Shown here piece by piece: positions 4,595 to 6,140 of a stretch of 6,140 nucleotides of DNA. The translations under genes were made by a program, and so were the position numbers. Each line of letters opens with the position of its first letter. The first letter of the stretch is position 1. Under the pieces are notes generated by a model that saw only the letters and a list, made by a program, of their open reading frames with translations, did not search any database and was not told the origin of the DNA. The stretch is from Ruminococcus sp. UBA946 (GTDB lineage Bacteria > Bacillota > Clostridia > Oscillospirales > Ruminococcaceae): positions 7,716 through 13,855 of the forward strand of contig DBCY01000148.1 in assembly GCA_002293295.1 (NCBI GenBank), written 5' to 3'.

Positions 4595-6140
4595 TTGGTG
4601 CGTAAAATGGCTGGAATCGGTTTTTCATATCTGGCAGGGCTGTTTTTTGCGTCATTTCTGCACTCTGCCGCATGTATCTATATAGGAATATCAGTTATTG
4701 CCGTTACTGTACTTTATTTGGTAATACAAAAAAGAAACAGATTTGCCGCATTATGCATATGTTCGGTCAGCTTCGCCGCCGGAAGCATTTATTACGGGGT
4801 TTACAGCTCCGCCGTTTATGAGGATATCGTCAGGTATGACGGTTATGACGTTAAGCTCGAGGGGAGTATCGTATCTTTCAACGAATACGGCGGTGATATG
4901 TCCTCTTACACAATAAAGGGCATAATAAACGATGACGTAAAAGCGGAGGTAAACTGTTTTGCAGACAGCGCCGAATGCAGCATAGGGGATAATGTTTCTA
5001 TAACCAGTAAAGCACATAAACTTTCGGATACATACACATTCCCTGCGGAAAGCTATTACAAAGCTAAGGGGATTTACCTGGAAATCAGCGATTTATCAGA
5101 TTTTGAAATAATAGAGGATAATTCATTTTCGCTGTACCGCACAGTTGATTCATACCGTAAGTATATATTTTCCGTTATTAATAAAATCCTGCCCGATGAT
5201 GAAAGCTCAGTGATTTCCGCAATACTTTTGGGTGAAAAATCCGGTATAGCGGATTATCAGACCGCTTTGATGTTCCGTGCGGGTATCGGGCATATCATGG
5301 CTGTTTCGGGAGCCCATCTCGCAATTGTATGCGCCTTTTTCCAGATTATTATTTCACGGCTTCCGCTGAACAAATATTTCAGGTTTATTCTTCTTATGCT
5401 TCCTGTACTGGCTTTTGTCTTGCTTGCGGGAATGTCCGGTTCCGTAATAAGGTCGGCTGTTATGGTAATAATCGTATACAGCTCCCAATTGTTCAGAAGG
5501 CAGGCTGACACCTTTAATTCGCTTGGAATTGCTGTAATCCTGCTTACACTGCCTTGTCCGTTCGCTGTTAAGGACGCCTCGTTTCTTATGTCGGCAGGAG
5601 GGGTTTTCGGAATAGGCGTAATAGCTCCGGAAATTATAAGGTTAATAGAGGATTATATAAATTCAAAAACAAACAGAAAACATGATTCCTCCGGCGGAAA
5701 ATCAAGGTTCAGGTTCGGCAAAGCATCATACTCCCTTATATCATGTGCTTGTACTACCTGTGTTTTATTCCCGGTTTCATTCCTTTTTTTCGATGAAATA
5801 TCGGTTATATCACCCGTTTCAAATCTGCTCCTGATACCGCTCTGTACATTTATAATGGTCTGCGGTCTTATTGTTACCGTTTCAGGAGGATTATACTTTA
5901 TTGCATATCCTGTCTTAAAAACCGCCGGGATATGCTGCAGGGTTGTTATAATAATATCTGAATTTATAGGGAATCTCAGGTTTTCATACATCCCCCTCGG
6001 TTATGATTTTATCAGGTATGTTATAATCGTATGCTTTCTTGTTATTATAGCCGGGGCTTTGATAATGAGACATTTCAAGTCGGTTACGGTTCTTTCCTTG
6101 TGTTTGTTTTCATTTTCAATGGCTGTAATCAGCATTTATA
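4595..6140 (+). CDS. comEC: ComEC/Rec2 family DNA-uptake channel, 3' end outside window
   Basis: Polytopic membrane protein of the ComEC/Rec2 family, the inner-membrane channel that passes single-stranded DNA into the cell during natural transformation. 515 codons are visible without a stop; the family is often around 700-800 aa, so a C-terminal part (in many members a metallo-beta-lactamase-like domain) would lie beyond the right edge. Seen: two to three hydrophobic segments in the first 70 residues, a soluble OB-like DUF4131-type region (about 80-175), then the Competence domain with GHIMAVSGAHLAIV (232-245; family GLSHLLAISGLHVG), AGMSGSVIRSAVM (278-290), KDASFLMSAGGVFGIG, and several further membrane segments separated by a charged linker (NSKTNRKHDSSGGKSRFRFG). 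Start uncertain: TTG 4595, GTG 4598 and ATG 4607 are in frame, with a weak GAAGGGA at 4577-4583. A C/T-rich heptamer array ends 26 nt upstream. Confidence 0.9.
   Translation, partial: MVRKMAGIGFSYLAGLFFASFLHSAACIYIGISVIAVTVLYLVIQKRNRFAALCICSVSFAAGSIYYGVYSSAVYEDIVRYDGYDVKLEGSIVSFNEYGGDMSSYTIKGIINDDVKAEVNCFADSAECSIGDNVSITSKAHKLSDTYTFPAESYYKAKGIYLEISDLSDFEIIEDNSFSLYRTVDSYRKYIFSVINKILPDDESSVISAILLGEKSGIADYQTALMFRAGIGHIMAVSGAHLAIVCAFFQIIISRLPLNKYFRFILLMLPVLAFVLLAGMSGSVIRSAVMVIIVYSSQLFRRQADTFNSLGIAVILLTLPCPFAVKDASFLMSAGGVFGIGVIAPEIIRLIEDYINSKTNRKHDSSGGKSRFRFGKASYSLISCACTTCVLFPVSFLFFDEISVISPVSNLLLIPLCTFIMVCGLIVTVSGGLYFIAYPVLKTAGICCRVVIIISEFIGNLRFSYIPLGYDFIRYVIIVCFLVIIAGALIMRHFKSVTVLSLCLFSFSMAVISIY

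Overview
The window looks like a stretch of a low-to-moderate GC Gram-positive (Firmicutes/Bacillota) chromosome, most likely from the Clostridia. This rests on the presence of a Mini-III RNase gene (mrnC), a family found mainly in Firmicutes and cyanobacteria. It is also supported by strong AGGAGG-type ribosome binding sites, several non-ATG starts, and an AlaRS with the cysteine-rich insert common in clostridial enzymes. A placement near Ruminococcaceae/Oscillospiraceae is only an impression from the style of the repeats. No genus can be named.

Layout, all genes on the + strand: mrnC (23S rRNA maturation), yebC (YebC/TACO1 translation-related factor), alaS (complete alanyl-tRNA synthetase), hinT (HIT-family nucleoside phosphoramidase), a rho-independent terminator, a 280-nt non-coding stretch, then comEC (DNA-uptake channel) running off the right edge. 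The first four genes form a compact translation/RNA-processing cluster. The gaps are 43 nt (mrnC-yebC), 99 nt (yebC-alaS) and 21 nt (alaS-hinT), and the only convincing terminator lies after hinT. comEC probably belongs to a separate transcription unit, but no clear promoter is visible for it. All five genes appear intact over the part that is visible.

The unusual part is between the genes. A perfect 20-bp repeat occurs three times: in inverted orientation at the left edge, and in direct orientation after yebC and after hinT. In both direct copies the first three bases of the repeat are the TAG stop codon of the gene. The repeats are built from 7-nt units. After hinT there are five AT-rich heptamers. 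Further on, between the terminator and comEC, are two C/T-rich arrays of CCTTACT and CCTCATT, with 2 and 7 units between nearly identical flanks, plus a TAG-phased heptamer run and a perfect 9-bp hairpin. This resembles the short tandemly repeated repetitive (STRR) heptamers described in cyanobacteria, though the genes here look clostridial. I see no defence system, mobile-element gene, CRISPR array or RNA gene. The heptamer repeat system is the only candidate for something poorly described.
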